Shown: positions 1 through 9,593 of the stretch, piece after piece | Layout: every line of letters begins with the position of its first letter | How positions within the stretch are numbered: the stretch's first letter is position 1 | Translations under genes and position numbers: made by a program | From: Pseudoduganella buxea | GTDB taxonomy: Bacteria; Pseudomonadota; Gammaproteobacteria; Burkholderiales; Burkholderiaceae_D | NCBI RefSeq assembly: GCF_009720835.1 | Contig: NZ_WNKZ01000027.1 | Span: forward strand, 1 to 62,656 | Reading direction: 5' to 3' | DNA length: 62,656 nucleotides | Notes under the pieces: generated by a model | The model's database searches: none | What the model saw: the letters and a program-made list of their open reading frames with translations, nothing else | What the model was told of the DNA's origin: nothing

Positions 1-1693
1 CCGACGGCGCGTGGTCGCCGGCCGGCTGGAAGACGGCCGCCGGGTCGTCACCGTCTGCCGCTTGCCCACCGGGCGTGGGGGCGTGGCCGCCCTCGCCCTG
101 GCCGTTGTACAGGGCGCCGATGACGATCGGGCGGTCGATGTCGTTCTCGATGAACTGCACCAGCACTTCCTGGCCGATGCGCGGCAGGAACTGGCTGCCC
201 ATGCCGCCGGCGGCGGTTCTCTGCGCCACCCGCACCCAGCACGAGGCGTCGCTGCTGTCCTGCCAGTGGTAGCGGATGCGGATGCGGCCCAGCGCGTCAC
301 AGTACAGTTCATCGGCGCCGCTGGCTTGATCGCTGCCGTCGGCACCGATGACGATGGCGCTTTGCGCGCCGTGCGCCGTCGGTTTCGGGTGGCTGCGGGC
401 GTCGCTGCCCGGCAGTTCCGGGCGCCACGGGACCTCCGCCGCCAACGCGTCGAAGCGGTTGGCGTAGCCGAGTTTGCGGGCCTGGTCGATCACCAGGGCC
501 ATGTCCTCGTCGGCCAGGTCGGCTTCAAGGAGCACGTCTTCCAGCAGTTCCGGGATGGGGCCGAACAGTTCGGCCAGGGCCCGCACGGCCGGTGACGGCA
601 GGTTGTTTACGCCGACGCTGGTTACGCGCAGGATCGTGTAGCTGGCCGGGGCGTCGCCGAACATGGCCAATGGCCCCTGCGTGACGTCAATGCGGGTGCC
701 GGCGGCCAGCGTGCGCACGGTCGAACGGCCTTGCCAGGGCTGGCTGCGTGCCTCGCGCGCTTCCATCTGCAGTTCCGCATAATGCTGCGCCAGGGCGCCG
801 CTGGCAAACGCGTACTGGCCCGGCACGTCGTAGCTCTCCAGCACCGGTAGCTTGGCGTACTGTTGGCGCGACGGGACGCTGGCACCGACGGCCTTCTTGG
901 CCTTGTAGTCGTAGCTGAGGAGGGTCGCCAAGGTCGAGACGACCTTGCGGCGTTTTTGCAGGGCCTGGATGCTGTCCTGCTTTTCCGCCGTGCGGGCGCC
1001 GTGGAAACGGATGCCGCCGTTGGCGGCGCTGCTGGCATCTTCCGGCACCGCGCAATGCTGCGTGCTGTCGGCGAACAACACCATGCACGAGCCTTCCGTC
1101 GCCTCCTCGAAGCGCCAGGCCAGGCCCTCCTCAGACAGCAGGCGGCGCACGAAATCGTAGTCCGATTCCCGGTATTGGCAGCAGTAGCTGCGTGCCGGCA
1201 CGTTGGCAAGGAAAGTATTCGTCTCCTCGCTCCAGCGCCACTGGGCCAGCGGTTGGTAGGCCGACAGCACGTCGTCGACGATCTCGACGACCGCCTTGTC
1301 TTGCCACACGCGACTGTTCCGGACCTGGCTCAGCCGCCACAACCACGGTGTCAGCCGCAGCCGGTAGCGCGCCAGGCCGCCTTCACTGCCCAGCGCCGCG
1401 GTCTCTGTGATATCGCCGGAAAAACTGGTGCGCGTGCCGTCGGCAAGGCTGACCTGGAGACTTGCGGAACGGCCCAGCAGGCCAGGCAAATCGACATTGG
1501 CGCTGGTGGACAGCACGATCAGGTCACGCGGCCCCGTTTCCTGGAGCGCATCCATGGCAACAAACGCCTCCACCAGCAAGCCGCCGCTGCCGAGATCCGC
1601 GTCCACGGAGGGAATGGCGAGTTCGTACAAGCGGGTCGCGCTACTGAATTCCGCCAGGGTGGCAAAAACTTTTTCGACAAGAGAAGTGCTCAT
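1..1693 (-). CDS. vgrG: VgrG, type VI secretion spike protein (5' part, runs off the window)
   Basis: The frame opens at an ATG (MSTSLVEKVFATL) and stays open to base 1, giving 564 codons without a stop, so the C-terminus is missing. The N-terminal two thirds match the gp27-like part of VgrG (LYELAIPS, DYDFVRRLLSEEGLAWRFE). Near the window edge comes the gp5-like OB fold (GRIRIRYHWQDSSDASCW, LVQFIENDIDRPIVIGALYN). VgrG trimers form the puncture tip of the T6SS and carry effectors. No other T6SS gene is visible, so this may be an orphan vgrG-effector island continuing to the left. Family assignment is secure; whether it carries an effector domain cannot be seen. Confidence 0.95.
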   Translation of the reverse strand, partial: MSTSLVEKVFATLAEFSSATRLYELAIPSVDADLGSGGLLVEAFVAMDALQETGPRDLIVLSTSANVDLPGLLGRSASLQVSLADGTRTSFSGDITETAALGSEGGLARYRLRLTPWLWRLSQVRNSRVWQDKAVVEIVDDVLSAYQPLAQWRWSEETNTFLANVPARSYCCQYRESDYDFVRRLLSEEGLAWRFEEATEGSCMVLFADSTQHCAVPEDASSAANGGIRFHGARTAEKQDSIQALQKRRKVVSTLATLLSYDYKAKKAVGASVPSRQQYAKLPVLESYDVPGQYAFASGALAQHYAELQMEAREARSQPWQGRSTVRTLAAGTRIDVTQGPLAMFGDAPASYTILRVTSVGVNNLPSPAVRALAELFGPIPELLEDVLLEADLADEDMALVIDQARKLGYANRFDALAAEVPWRPELPGSDARSHPKPTAHGAQSAIVIGADGSDQASGADELYCDALGRIRIRYHWQDSSDASCWVRVAQRTAAGGMGSQFLPRIGQEVLVQFIENDIDRPIVIGALYNGQGEGGHAPTPGGQAADGDDPAAVFQPAGDHAPS

Positions 1694-1975
1694 GTATCGG
1701 CCTGTTTTCCGCTACCGTCGCAACGCGCAGCTTGGTCTTCAGGTACTGGATACGCATTCCAGCACCGCGTGGGTCCAGAATTATAATTCGAGCAAGACAA
1801 CCCGTGCTAGTGGCGCACTCGACGGTTACATTTGACGGGGTTTTCGGGCGACTGGCAGCCTGGTAATGCACGGATATGCGATTCCAGATCTGCGCTTACC
1901 GACCGGGACTCGCGTGCACGTCAAAAAACCGGCGCAACTGGACGACAGGACGAGATGCTCGGATATTCGCACCCG
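1694..1975. other. intergenic region upstream of vgrG
   Basis: No gene was found here. The notable element is a perfect 12-bp palindrome, GAATTATAATTC, at 1778..1789. On the minus strand it supplies a TATAAT hexamer (1785 to 1780) about 90 bp upstream of the vgrG ATG, so it could be the vgrG -10 element. No convincing -35 hexamer stands at 16-18 bp. Confidence 0.35.
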
Positions 1976-2021
1976 AAAAAGCAAAAGGGCTACACGCATG
2001 AACGTGTAACCCTATGCTTTT
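1976..2021 (-). terminator. Rho-independent terminator after tRNA-Thr
   Basis: A near-perfect stem (AGGGCTACACG with CGTGTAACCCT, one mismatch) is flanked by A-rich sequence on the left and a T run on the right. Read on the minus strand it ends in TTTTGCTTTTT just downstream of the tRNA. It could also act on plus-strand transcripts. Confidence 0.7.
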
Positions 2022-2033
2022 ACAACCAAATCT

Positions 2034-2109
2034 TGGTGCCGCTGACCGGAATCGAACTGGTGACCTTCGCATTACGAATGCGCTGCTCTACCGACTGAGC
2101 TACAGCGGC
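2034..2109 (-). tRNA. tRNA-Thr (anticodon CGT)
   Basis: The minus strand gives a complete 76-nt cloverleaf: acceptor GCCGCTG pairing with CAGCGGC, a D arm GCTC...GAGC, anticodon loop TTCGTAA with anticodon CGT, a T arm around GTTCGATTC, and an encoded CCA end. It closely resembles the E. coli thrW type. The gene stands alone, with a terminator immediately downstream. Confidence 0.97.
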
Positions 2110-2285
2110 TAAACCTGAAAACCTGTCTAGCTTTGTTTCCTTCGATCAGTGCTGCATCGAAAGAGGCCACATTTTAGCAACAGATCCGGCGGTTGACTAG
2201 GGTGTGTAGCGAATATTTTTGCTGGCGGCGAAAAAAAGCACGGAAACCTGCCTGGAAAGCGCATGCGCCCGTGCCTTTGTTGCCC

Positions 2286-3287
2286 TTACTCGTGGTGGTA
2301 ACCCGTTACCACCGCCACCTCGTCACGCGAGCCCAGGAAGACTGGCACGCGCTGGTGCAGCTTTTCCGGCTGGATGTCCATGATGCGGTGCTTGCCATCC
2401 GTTGCCATGCCGCCGGCCTGTTCGACGATGAAGGCCATCGGGTTGGCTTCGTACATCAGGCGCAGCTTGCCGGGTTTGCTCGGGTCGCGGATGTCGGCCG
2501 GGTACATGAAGATGCCGCCGCGGTTCAGGATGCGGTGCACGTCGGCCACCATCGAGGCGATCCAGCGCATATTGAAGTCGGTGCCGCGCGGGCCCGTCGT
2601 GCCGGCCAGCAGCTCGTTGATGTAGCGCTGCACGGGCGGGTGCCAGTGACGCTGGTTCGACATATTGATGGCGAATTCCTTGGTTTTCACGGGAATCTGC
2701 ATGTTGCGCTGCGTGAGCACCCAGGAGCCCATCTCGCGGTCCAGGGTGAAGCAGTTGACGCCGTTGCCGGTGGTGAGCACCAGCATCGTCTGCGGACCGT
2801 AGACGGCGTAGCCGGCGGCGACCTGCTTGCTGCCGGGCTGCATGAAGTCCTGCTCGGTCGGGTTGGCCATGCCTTCCGGTGCCTTCAGCACGGAGAAGAT
2901 GGTGCCGATCGACACGTTGACGTCGATATTCGACGAGCCGTCCAGCGGATCGAACAGCAGCATGTATTCGCCCTTCGGATAGCGGTTCGGAATCTGGTGG
3001 ATCGATTCCATTTCTTCCGACGCCATCGCCGCCAGGTGGCCGCCCCACTCGTTCGCTTCCAGCAGGATTTCGTTGGAGATCACGTCCAGCTTCTTCTGCA
3101 CTTCGCCCTGCACGTTTTCCGATTCCAGCGCGCCCAGCACGTCGCCCAGCGCACCCTTGCCGACCGAGTGGCTGATGGTCTTGCAGGCGCGCGCCACGAC
3201 TTCGATCAAGAGGCGCAGTTCGGCCGGGATCGTGTTGTGCTGGCGTTGTTCTTCCACCAGGTGTTGCGTGAGGCTGATTCTTTTCAT
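2286..3287 (-). CDS. fbp: Fructose-1,6-bisphosphatase class 1
   Basis: A 333-residue protein that hydrolyses fructose-1,6-bisphosphate to fructose-6-phosphate in gluconeogenesis, in the cytoplasm. The metal and active-site signature [10 protein letters not shown] lies at residues 113-122, preceded by the acidic stretch SEEMES (90-95) that also helps bind metal. Length and ends match the class 1 family. It follows pepN on the same strand after 58 bp, so the two may be cotranscribed. Confidence 0.97.
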   Translation of the reverse strand: MKRISLTQHLVEEQRQHNTIPAELRLLIEVVARACKTISHSVGKGALGDVLGALESENVQGEVQKKLDVISNEILLEANEWGGHLAAMASEEMESIHQIPNRYPKGEYMLLFDPLDGSSNIDVNVSIGTIFSVLKAPEGMANPTEQDFMQPGSKQVAAGYAVYGPQTMLVLTTGNGVNCFTLDREMGSWVLTQRNMQIPVKTKEFAINMSNQRHWHPPVQRYINELLAGTTGPRGTDFNMRWIASMVADVHRILNRGGIFMYPADIRDPSKPGKLRLMYEANPMAFIVEQAGGMATDGKHRIMDIQPEKLHQRVPVFLGSRDEVAVVTGYHHE

Positions 3288-3345
3288 GGATTCCCTTAGT
3301 TTGCTTAACTTATGGCTTGGACTTCTGTTTCTTGATTCAGGCGCT

Positions 3346-5979
3346 TCAGTTCGACAGGGCCTTGCTGACCACTTCCAGCACGTCGTTCGACAGCTTCGGC
3401 GCGGCGGCGACCCGCTCCAGCGCCGTGCGCATGTGCACCTGCAGGGCGGGGTCGTAACGGCGCCAGCGGTCCATGCTGCGGGCCAGGCGCGCCGCCACCT
3501 GCGGGTTCAGCGCGTTCAGCTTGATGACATGCTCGGCCCAGAATTCGTAGCCGCTGCCGTCCGGCGCGTGGAACTGGGCCGGGTTGCCGTTGCAGAAGCT
3601 GAACAGCAGGCTGCGGGCCCGGTTCGGCGTCTTCAGGGTGAACGACGGATGCTGCATCAGCTCGCGCACGCGCGCCACGTCCGTGTTCGGTGCGCCGGCC
3701 TGCATGGCGAACCACTTGTCGATCACCAGCGCTTCGCCGTCGAACTGCTGGTAGAACGCTTCGAGCTGGGCGTCGACATTGGCGCCCGTGTGGATCAGGG
3801 CGACGAGGGCGCTGGCCCGGTCCGTCATGTTGGTGGCGCCTTCGAACTGGCGGAATGCCAGGGTCAGCACGTGTTCGTCCGGCGCGGCGCACAGGTAGGC
3901 CAGGGCCAGGTTCTTCAGGCCGCGCTTGCCGGCCGACACGGCATCCGGGCTGTATTCGCCGGGAGTGTCGTTGGCCGCATAGGCGTTCAGCAGCTCGCTG
4001 CGCAGCACCGTGGCGATGGTCTTGCGCATGAACTGGCGCGCCGTGTGGATGGCACGGGGGTCGACCACTTCCATGCGGTCGGCCACCACCGATTCGGACG
4101 GCAGGATCAGGGCCTGCTCGCGGAAGGCCGCGTCGAGCGTGTCGTCCAGCAGCAGCGCGCGCTGGGCGGCGATGAAGCCGTAATCGAGTTCCAGGCCGGC
4201 GCCCTGCTGCACGGCGGCCGTCAGGTCCAGCAGGCGCGACATGGCCAGGCGCTGGCCTGCTTCCCAGCGGTTGACGGGGTCGCTGTCATGACGGAACAGG
4301 TGCACCAGTTCCTCGTCCGTGTACGGATACTCCAGGATCACGGGGGCCGAGAAACCCCGCAGCAGCGACGGCACCGGCTGTTCGGCGATGCCCTCGAAGC
4401 GGAACACTTCGCGCTCGCCCATCAGCTCCAGGATCAGGGTGGTGTCGCCGTCGGCATTGAGCGGCAGGTCGCTGCCCTGCGCGCCCAGCAGGCCGAAGGC
4501 CACGGGAATATGGAAGGGCAGCTTGGTCGGCTGGCCCGGCGTGGGCGGGCATTGCTGGGCCAGCGTCAGTTCGTAAACCTGGTTTTCCGCATCGTAGGTG
4601 CTGGTGGCCGTGACGACGGGCGTGCCGGCCTGGCTGTACCAGCGCTCGAACTGGCTCAGGTCGCGCCCGCTCGCATCGGCCATGGCCTGGCGGAAGTCGT
4701 CGCAGGTGACGGCCTGGCCGTCATGCCGGGCGAAATACAGGTCCATGCCCTTGCGGAAGGCGTCGCGCCCCAGCAGGGTCAGGTACATGCGCACCACTTC
4801 GGCGCCTTTTTCGTAGACCGTGACGGTGTAGAAGTTGTTGATCTCGACGAACGAGTCGGGCCGCACCGGGTGCGCCATCGGGCCGGCATCCTCGGGATAC
4901 TGGGCCTGGCGCAGCGTGCGCACCTGGTCGATGCGGGTGACGGCGCGGCCGCTGTCCGTGCCGATCATGTCGGCCGAGAATTCCTGGTCGCGGAACACCG
5001 TCAGGCCTTCCTTCAGCGACAGCTGGAACCAGTCGCGGCAGGTAACGCGGTTGCCGGTCCAGTTGTGGAAGTACTCGTGGCCCACCACGGCCTCGATGCC
5101 GGCGTAGTCGACGTCCGTTGCCGTGGCCGGATTGGCCAGCACGAACTTGGTGTTGAAGATGTTCAGGCCCTTGTTTTCCATCGCGCCCATGTTGAAGTCA
5201 CCCACGGCGACGATCATGAAGCGGTCCAGGTCCAGTTCCAGCCCCCACCGTTCCTCGTCCCAGCGGATCGAGTTCTTCAGCGACTGCATGGCGTAGTCGG
5301 TCTTGTCCAGGTTGCCGTCCTCGACCCACACCTGCAGCAGCACCTCGCGGCCCGACTTCAAGGTGTAGCGCTCTTCCTGGCACACGAGGCGCGCCGCCAC
5401 CAGGGCGAACAGGTAGGAAGGCTTCTTGAACGGGTCCTCCCACTTGGCGTAATGACGCCCGTCCGGCAACGTGCCCTCTTCCACCAGGTTGCCGTTCGAC
5501 AGCAGCACGGGGTATTTTTCCTTGTCCGCGCGCAGCATCACCGTGTACACGGCCATCACGTCGGGGCGGTCGGGGAAATACGTGATGCGGCGGAAGCCCT
5601 CGGCCTCGCACTGGGTGTAGAAGCTGCCATTGGAGACGTACAGGCCGGACAGGGTGGTGTTGTCCTGCGGCGCGCACAAGGTCTCGATTTCCAGCACCAC
5701 GTTCAAGGGTGCGCCCTTGATGGTCAAGGTCGTCGCCCCCAGTATGTACTGACCTGGGTTGAGCTCGGTGCCATTCATGCGGATGGCGACCAGTTCGATG
5801 TCCTCGCCATGCAGCACGATATCGCGGTTCTTGCTGTCCGGGTTGTGGCGCATCGTGACGCGGTTGGCGACGATGGTGCGGGCGGGATCGAGATCGAAGC
5901 CCAACTCCACGGTTTCCACCAGGTAGCTGGGCGGGGTGTAGTCTTTACGGAAAATCGTTTGCGGGCTGTCGGTTCTCAT
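3346..5979 (-). CDS. pepN: Aminopeptidase N (M1 zinc metallopeptidase)
   Basis: An 877-residue M1 family aminopeptidase that removes N-terminal residues from peptides in the cytoplasm. Visible motifs are the exopeptidase GAMEN at 265-269 and the zinc site HEYFH at 301-305 with the third ligand E324, at the standard 18-residue spacing. The start at [17 protein letters not shown] gives the length expected for PepN (E. coli about 870 residues). An upstream in-frame start at 6096 would add 39 basic residues with no family counterpart, so it was not chosen. fbp lies just downstream on the same strand. Confidence 0.96.
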   Translation of the reverse strand: MRTDSPQTIFRKDYTPPSYLVETVELGFDLDPARTIVANRVTMRHNPDSKNRDIVLHGEDIELVAIRMNGTELNPGQYILGATTLTIKGAPLNVVLEIETLCAPQDNTTLSGLYVSNGSFYTQCEAEGFRRITYFPDRPDVMAVYTVMLRADKEKYPVLLSNGNLVEEGTLPDGRHYAKWEDPFKKPSYLFALVAARLVCQEERYTLKSGREVLLQVWVEDGNLDKTDYAMQSLKNSIRWDEERWGLELDLDRFMIVAVGDFNMGAMENKGLNIFNTKFVLANPATATDVDYAGIEAVVGHEYFHNWTGNRVTCRDWFQLSLKEGLTVFRDQEFSADMIGTDSGRAVTRIDQVRTLRQAQYPEDAGPMAHPVRPDSFVEINNFYTVTVYEKGAEVVRMYLTLLGRDAFRKGMDLYFARHDGQAVTCDDFRQAMADASGRDLSQFERWYSQAGTPVVTATSTYDAENQVYELTLAQQCPPTPGQPTKLPFHIPVAFGLLGAQGSDLPLNADGDTTLILELMGEREVFRFEGIAEQPVPSLLRGFSAPVILEYPYTDEELVHLFRHDSDPVNRWEAGQRLAMSRLLDLTAAVQQGAGLELDYGFIAAQRALLLDDTLDAAFREQALILPSESVVADRMEVVDPRAIHTARQFMRKTIATVLRSELLNAYAANDTPGEYSPDAVSAGKRGLKNLALAYLCAAPDEHVLTLAFRQFEGATNMTDRASALVALIHTGANVDAQLEAFYQQFDGEALVIDKWFAMQAGAPNTDVARVRELMQHPSFTLKTPNRARSLLFSFCNGNPAQFHAPDGSGYEFWAEHVIKLNALNPQVAARLARSMDRWRRYDPALQVHMRTALERVAAAPKLSNDVLEVVSKALSN

Positions 5980-6176
5980 GAGAGTGGCCAGGGAGAGGAC
6001 AAAAGGATATTTTACCAACACCGCCACCGGGCGACGTTCGTTTCTTTTCAGCTTATCCACCAGCCGTAACATTCTGTAATAATCGCGTAGCGCCAACGGG
6101 CCGGATTTACACTCATTTTGCGCTAATTGTGAATTTATTGAGTAGCGTCAGCACAGACATCCATTGGGAGCAGATC

Positions 6177-6833
6177 ATGAAAAGTTTAGCCATCCTTGCC
6201 GCAGCGGGCACCCTGCTGCTGACCGGGTGCGCGACGACTATCCGCAGCGACGTCACCGTGTTCCACCAGTGGCCCGCGCAGTTGCAGGAAAAATCGTATG
6301 TGTTCGGCACGCCGGCGCCGGCCGAGGACACGCTGGAATACCGTAGCTACCAGCAGTTGGTGGCGGCCGAACTGAACACCCTCGGCTTCGCCCAGGCCCC
6401 ATCGCCGGCGCAGGCGAAGCTGCGCGTCGAGATGGCCTTCTCGACGACGGACCGGCCCACCCGCCACCTGCAGGCGACGGACCCGTTCTGGGGCATGTCG
6501 CCCTACTGGGGCCCGTATGGATGGCCGTACCGGGGTTATTACCCGTCGCGCTACCGCTACCGCCATTTCGGCTTCCGCCCGTATTACGACCCGTGGATGT
6601 ACGGCCCGATGGAGTTCCGCGAAGTGATCGTGCACAACTACGAACGCAAGCTGAACGTGACAATCAACGACATGGCCGGCGCCAAGCTGTATGACGTGAC
6701 GGTGCAGAACACCAGCCGGCGCCAGTCGACGCCGCAGGTGATGCCGCTGCTGGTGAAAAGCGCGTTCGCCGGCTTCCCCGGCGAAAGCGGCAAATCGAAG
6801 CGGATCGAGCTGGAGCTGCCGCCGTCGCAGTAA
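6177..6833 (+). CDS. DUF4136-like outer-membrane lipoprotein
   Basis: A 218-residue predicted lipoprotein. It begins MKSLAILAAAGTLLLTGC, a signal peptide ending in a lipobox (LLTGC), so it should be acylated on that cysteine. The middle is unusually rich in Tyr, Trp, Pro and Arg (WGMSPYWGPYGWPYRGYYP). The C-terminal part, VTINDMAGAKLYDVTVQN, resembles DUF4136 lipoproteins. The start is chosen because it opens the signal peptide and follows GGGAG; an in-frame ATG at 6129 would bury the signal. Function is unknown. The DUF4136 assignment is from overall pattern and is moderate. Confidence 0.75.
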   Translation: MKSLAILAAAGTLLLTGCATTIRSDVTVFHQWPAQLQEKSYVFGTPAPAEDTLEYRSYQQLVAAELNTLGFAQAPSPAQAKLRVEMAFSTTDRPTRHLQATDPFWGMSPYWGPYGWPYRGYYPSRYRYRHFGFRPYYDPWMYGPMEFREVIVHNYERKLNVTINDMAGAKLYDVTVQNTSRRQSTPQVMPLLVKSAFAGFPGESGKSKRIELELPPSQ

Positions 6834-6841
6834 ACATTGCT

Positions 6842-6870
6842 GCAAAAATGGGGTCTGTCCCCATTTTTGC
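6842..6870. terminator. Perfect 12-bp hairpin between convergent genes, member of a GGGG-TCTGT-CCCC repeat family
   Basis: Arms GCAAAAATGGGG (6842-6853) and CCCCATTTTTGC (6859-6870) enclose the loop TCTGT. It sits 8 bp after the lipoprotein stop and 5 bp before the stop of the convergent 46-residue gene. The A5/T5 runs at the stem base make it a likely bidirectional terminator. Its core is one base away from the reverse complement of the repeat at 15585..15608. Confidence 0.6.
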
Positions 6871-6875
6871 GGCAA

Positions 6876-7016
6876 CTATTTCACCCATGCCTCGCTGGCC
6901 ACGGTGATCACGCCGATCAGCGCCACCGCCAGCAGCAACACGATCAGCAGGCGGCCGAACTTCGGGCTGCCGTCGCTGTCGTCGCTGTCGTCCTTGTTGT
7001 CGGTCGGCGTACCCAT
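6876..7016 (-). CDS. 46-residue single-pass membrane protein
   Basis: It encodes an acidic, Ser/Asp-rich N-terminus (MGTPTDNKDDSDDSDGSPKF) followed by one hydrophobic helix (residues 23-41) and a short WVK tail. This suggests a small inner-membrane protein with the acidic end outside the lipid. Its ATG overlaps the TGA of the oxidoreductase gene (TGATG), so it is probably translated by coupling and belongs to that operon. No family was recognised and no function can be assigned. Confidence 0.6.
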   Translation of the reverse strand: MGTPTDNKDDSDDSDGSPKFGRLLIVLLLAVALIGVITVASEAWVK

Positions 7017-7993
7017 CAGTGCGGCAGCAGGATCGACGAACCGGTCGTCTTGCGCGACTCCAGGTCCGTGTGCGCGTGGCCCGCGTCCTGCAGGCGGTAG
7101 CGCTGGTTGATGGCGACCTTCACCTCGCCGCTGGCGATGACGCCGAACAGCGAGCGGGCCGTCGCTTCCAGGTCTTCCCGTCTGGCCACGTAGTGCACCA
7201 GGGTCGGGCGGGTCAGGAACAGCGAGCCGCGCGATTGCAGTTCCGACGGCGCGAAGGCCGGCACGGGGCCGGAGGCGTTGCCGAAGCTGACCATCAGCCC
7301 CAGCGGTTTCAGGCAATCGAGCGAGCCCGTGAAGGTGTCCTTGCCGATCGAATCGTAGACCACCGACACGCCCTCGCCGTTCGTCAGCTCGCGCACCTTC
7401 TCGGCGAAGTTTTCGCGCTTGTAGTTGATTACGTGGGCGGCGCCATGCTCGATGGCCAGCGCCGCCTTTTCTTCCGAACTGACGGTGCCGATCAGGTTCA
7501 CGCCCAGCACCTTGGCCCACTGGCAGGCGATCAGGCCGACGCCGCCCGCGGCGGCATGCCACAGCACCGTGTCACCCGGCTTCAGGTGGGCCGTGCGGTG
7601 CAGCAGGTACTGCACCGTCATGCCCTGCAACATCGCCGCGGCAGCCGTCTCGAAGCCGATATTGTCCGGCAGCACGACGAGTATGCCGGCCGGCACGTTG
7701 CGCGCCTGGGCATAGGCGCCGTTGGGCCGGGCCGCGTAGGCCACCCGGTCGCCCACCTTGACGTGGGTGACGCCTTCGCCCACCGCTTCGACGGTGCCGG
7801 CGCCCTCCTGCCCCAGGCCGCTGGGCAGCGCCTGCGGGTACAGGCCCGTGCGGAAGTAGATGTCGATGAAATTGACGCCGATGGCCTCGTGCCGCACGGT
7901 GGCCTCGCCCGGCCCGGGCGCACCGACATCGACGTCGACCAGTTCCAGTACTTCCGGGCCGCCCGTGCGGCTGAAACGGATTGCCTTGCTCAT
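7016..7993 (-). CDS. Quinone oxidoreductase, zeta-crystallin type (MDR superfamily)
   Basis: A 325-residue NADPH:quinone reductase-like enzyme. The N-terminal GroES-like domain contains RTGLYPQALPSGLGQEGAG. The Rossmann domain has AAAGGVGLIACQWAK for NADP(H). The zinc ligands of true alcohol dehydrogenases are absent, as in zeta-crystallin. The start is set by a strong GGAGG ribosome site 8 bp upstream. It follows mgsA by 13 bp and overlaps the 46-residue gene. Substrate is not determined by sequence; next to mgsA, a role in reducing reactive carbonyls is possible but speculative. Confidence 0.9.
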   Translation of the reverse strand: MSKAIRFSRTGGPEVLELVDVDVGAPGPGEATVRHEAIGVNFIDIYFRTGLYPQALPSGLGQEGAGTVEAVGEGVTHVKVGDRVAYAARPNGAYAQARNVPAGILVVLPDNIGFETAAAAMLQGMTVQYLLHRTAHLKPGDTVLWHAAAGGVGLIACQWAKVLGVNLIGTVSSEEKAALAIEHGAAHVINYKRENFAEKVRELTNGEGVSVVYDSIGKDTFTGSLDCLKPLGLMVSFGNASGPVPAFAPSELQSRGSLFLTRPTLVHYVARREDLEATARSLFGVIASGEVKVAINQRYRLQDAGHAHTDLESRKTTGSSILLPH

Positions 7994-8006
7994 CACAGTA
8001 CCTCCA

Positions 8007-8408
8007 TCAGGTTGGGGTTGCTTCCGGGCCCGCCATCGCCGCCTCCAGTTGCGACAGCACCAGGTGAGCCGTCGCCACGTTCGTTGCACACGCCACGTTG
8101 TGGACGTCGCAGGCGCGCACCAGCGCATTGATGTCCGGCTCGTGCGGCTGCGGGGTCATCGGGTCGCGCAGGAAGATCACGGCGTCGATGCAGCCCTCGA
8201 CCAGCAGCGCGCCGATCTGCAAATCGCCGCCGAAGGGGCCGGAGTGCTTGCGCTCGACCGCCAGACCCAGTTCGTTGACGAGGCGCCCGCCCGTGGTGCC
8301 CGTGGCCGTCAAGGCGCAGCGGCGCAGGAAGTCCACATATTCGCCGGCCAGCGCGATCATGTCGTCTTTTTTCTTGTCGTGGGCAATCAGGGCGATGCGT
8401 GGAATCAT
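8007..8408 (-). CDS. mgsA: Methylglyoxal synthase
   Basis: A 133-residue enzyme converting dihydroxyacetone phosphate to methylglyoxal and phosphate, the glycolytic bypass used under phosphate limitation. The N-terminal [10 protein letters not shown] and the catalytic [13 protein letters not shown] segment are diagnostic; the Asp of GGD is the catalytic base in the family. The protein is a little shorter than E. coli MgsA (152). It lies between an EamA transporter and the quinone oxidoreductase in a probable operon. Confidence 0.94.
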   Translation of the reverse strand: MIPRIALIAHDKKKDDMIALAGEYVDFLRRCALTATGTTGGRLVNELGLAVERKHSGPFGGDLQIGALLVEGCIDAVIFLRDPMTPQPHEPDINALVRACDVHNVACATNVATAHLVLSQLEAAMAGPEATPT

Positions 8409-8445
8409 GGTGGTCTCGTCGTTGTGGTTATCGTTATCGTGAAAT

Positions 8446-9369
8446 TCAGGTGGCGCGCTTGACCCGCGACAGCAGGTAGATGCCCGTCAGCACCAACGCC
8501 GTGCCGGCCAGCTGCCAGCCCGTGATGGCCTCGCCCAGGATCACGGCGCCCAGGAACAGGGTCGAGACGGGGCCGATCATGCCGGCCTGCGACGCGATGC
8601 CGGCGCCGATGCGCTGCACCGCCGTCATCGTCATGAACACGGGCGCCACCGTGCATAAGAGGCCGTTGACGAGGGACAGCCAGTACACGGGCGCAGGCTG
8701 CACCAGCATGCCGGCCGGGCGCAGCAGGAAAAACTGCAGCAGGCACGCGGCCGTCGACACGCACATGGCATAGGCGACCAGGCGCAGCGCGCCGATGCGC
8801 TGCACCATCTCGCCGGACAGCAGCAGGTAGACGGCATAGGCGGCCGCCGAGCCCAGTACCAGGAGCGAGCCGAGCATGACGTTGCCGCCGCCCTGCAGGT
8901 CGTGCACGAACACCAGCACGATGCCGCCGTAGGCGATGAGCAACGCCAGCCACTGCAGGCGGCCGATATGCTGCTTCAGCAAGGTGGCCGACAGCAGCAG
9001 CACGAAGGTGGGCGTGAGGAACAGGATCAGGCGTTCGAGCCCGACGGTGATGTATTGCAGGCCGAGGAAGTCGAGCAGGCTGGACAGGTAATAGCCGACC
9101 AGGCCCAGCCCCACGATGCGCCAGCGATCCGGCACCGACAGGGGCGGTCCCGCGCGCATCTGCCACACGGCGACGAGGGCGAACACGGGCAGCGAGAACA
9201 GCATGCGGAAGGCGATCAGGGTAACGGCATCGATGTGGTAGCGATACAGCAGCTTGGCGATGACGGCCTTGGTGGAAAACAGGATCGCGCCGCCCACGGC
9301 CAATGCCATCCCGCCCAGGTAACCGGCCTTGGCAACCGGCACGGCCTTGTCCGCTATGCTTTTTGTCAT
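8446..9369 (-). CDS. EamA-family (DMT superfamily) transporter
   Basis: A 307-residue integral membrane protein with about ten hydrophobic segments arranged as two EamA repeats. The first begins near [19 protein letters not shown] and the second near [20 protein letters not shown]. The family exports metabolites or amino acids; the substrate cannot be predicted. The chosen ATG gives [11 protein letters not shown] before the first helix. mgsA follows on the same strand after 37 bp. Confidence 0.88.
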   Translation of the reverse strand: MTKSIADKAVPVAKAGYLGGMALAVGGAILFSTKAVIAKLLYRYHIDAVTLIAFRMLFSLPVFALVAVWQMRAGPPLSVPDRWRIVGLGLVGYYLSSLLDFLGLQYITVGLERLILFLTPTFVLLLSATLLKQHIGRLQWLALLIAYGGIVLVFVHDLQGGGNVMLGSLLVLGSAAAYAVYLLLSGEMVQRIGALRLVAYAMCVSTAACLLQFFLLRPAGMLVQPAPVYWLSLVNGLLCTVAPVFMTMTAVQRIGAGIASQAGMIGPVSTLFLGAVILGEAITGWQLAGTALVLTGIYLLSRVKRAT

Positions 9370-9593
9370 CCGGCCATTGTAAGGCCAAATCGGCAACGTC
9401 GCTGGCGGCTGCCCGGCGCCCCGACGCCGCGCCCCGATGTTGTGATTTTACAAATTGCCCAGCCGGCTTTTCGAGGGTGAGACGCCCGCCCGGAGCTCAT
9501 GCACGATTGAAAGCCAGTCGACGCCCCGGCGATTTCAAGGTAGGCTGTGATTACAATTATGATATTTTGATTTTATTAACAAGGATTACGGAT

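Noticed and set aside
3073..6069. A 998-codon open frame on the plus strand
   Set aside because: It lies antisense to pepN, whose zinc site and GAMEN motif are intact. Its translation is Arg/Ala/Val/His-rich with no domain, as expected for the complement of a GC-rich gene.
9546..9561. A TGTGA half-site upstream of the RTX/DUF4214 gene
   Set aside because: The second half is TTATG instead of TCACA, and no -10 hexamer stands at the class II distance, so it was not added to the CRP-site set.
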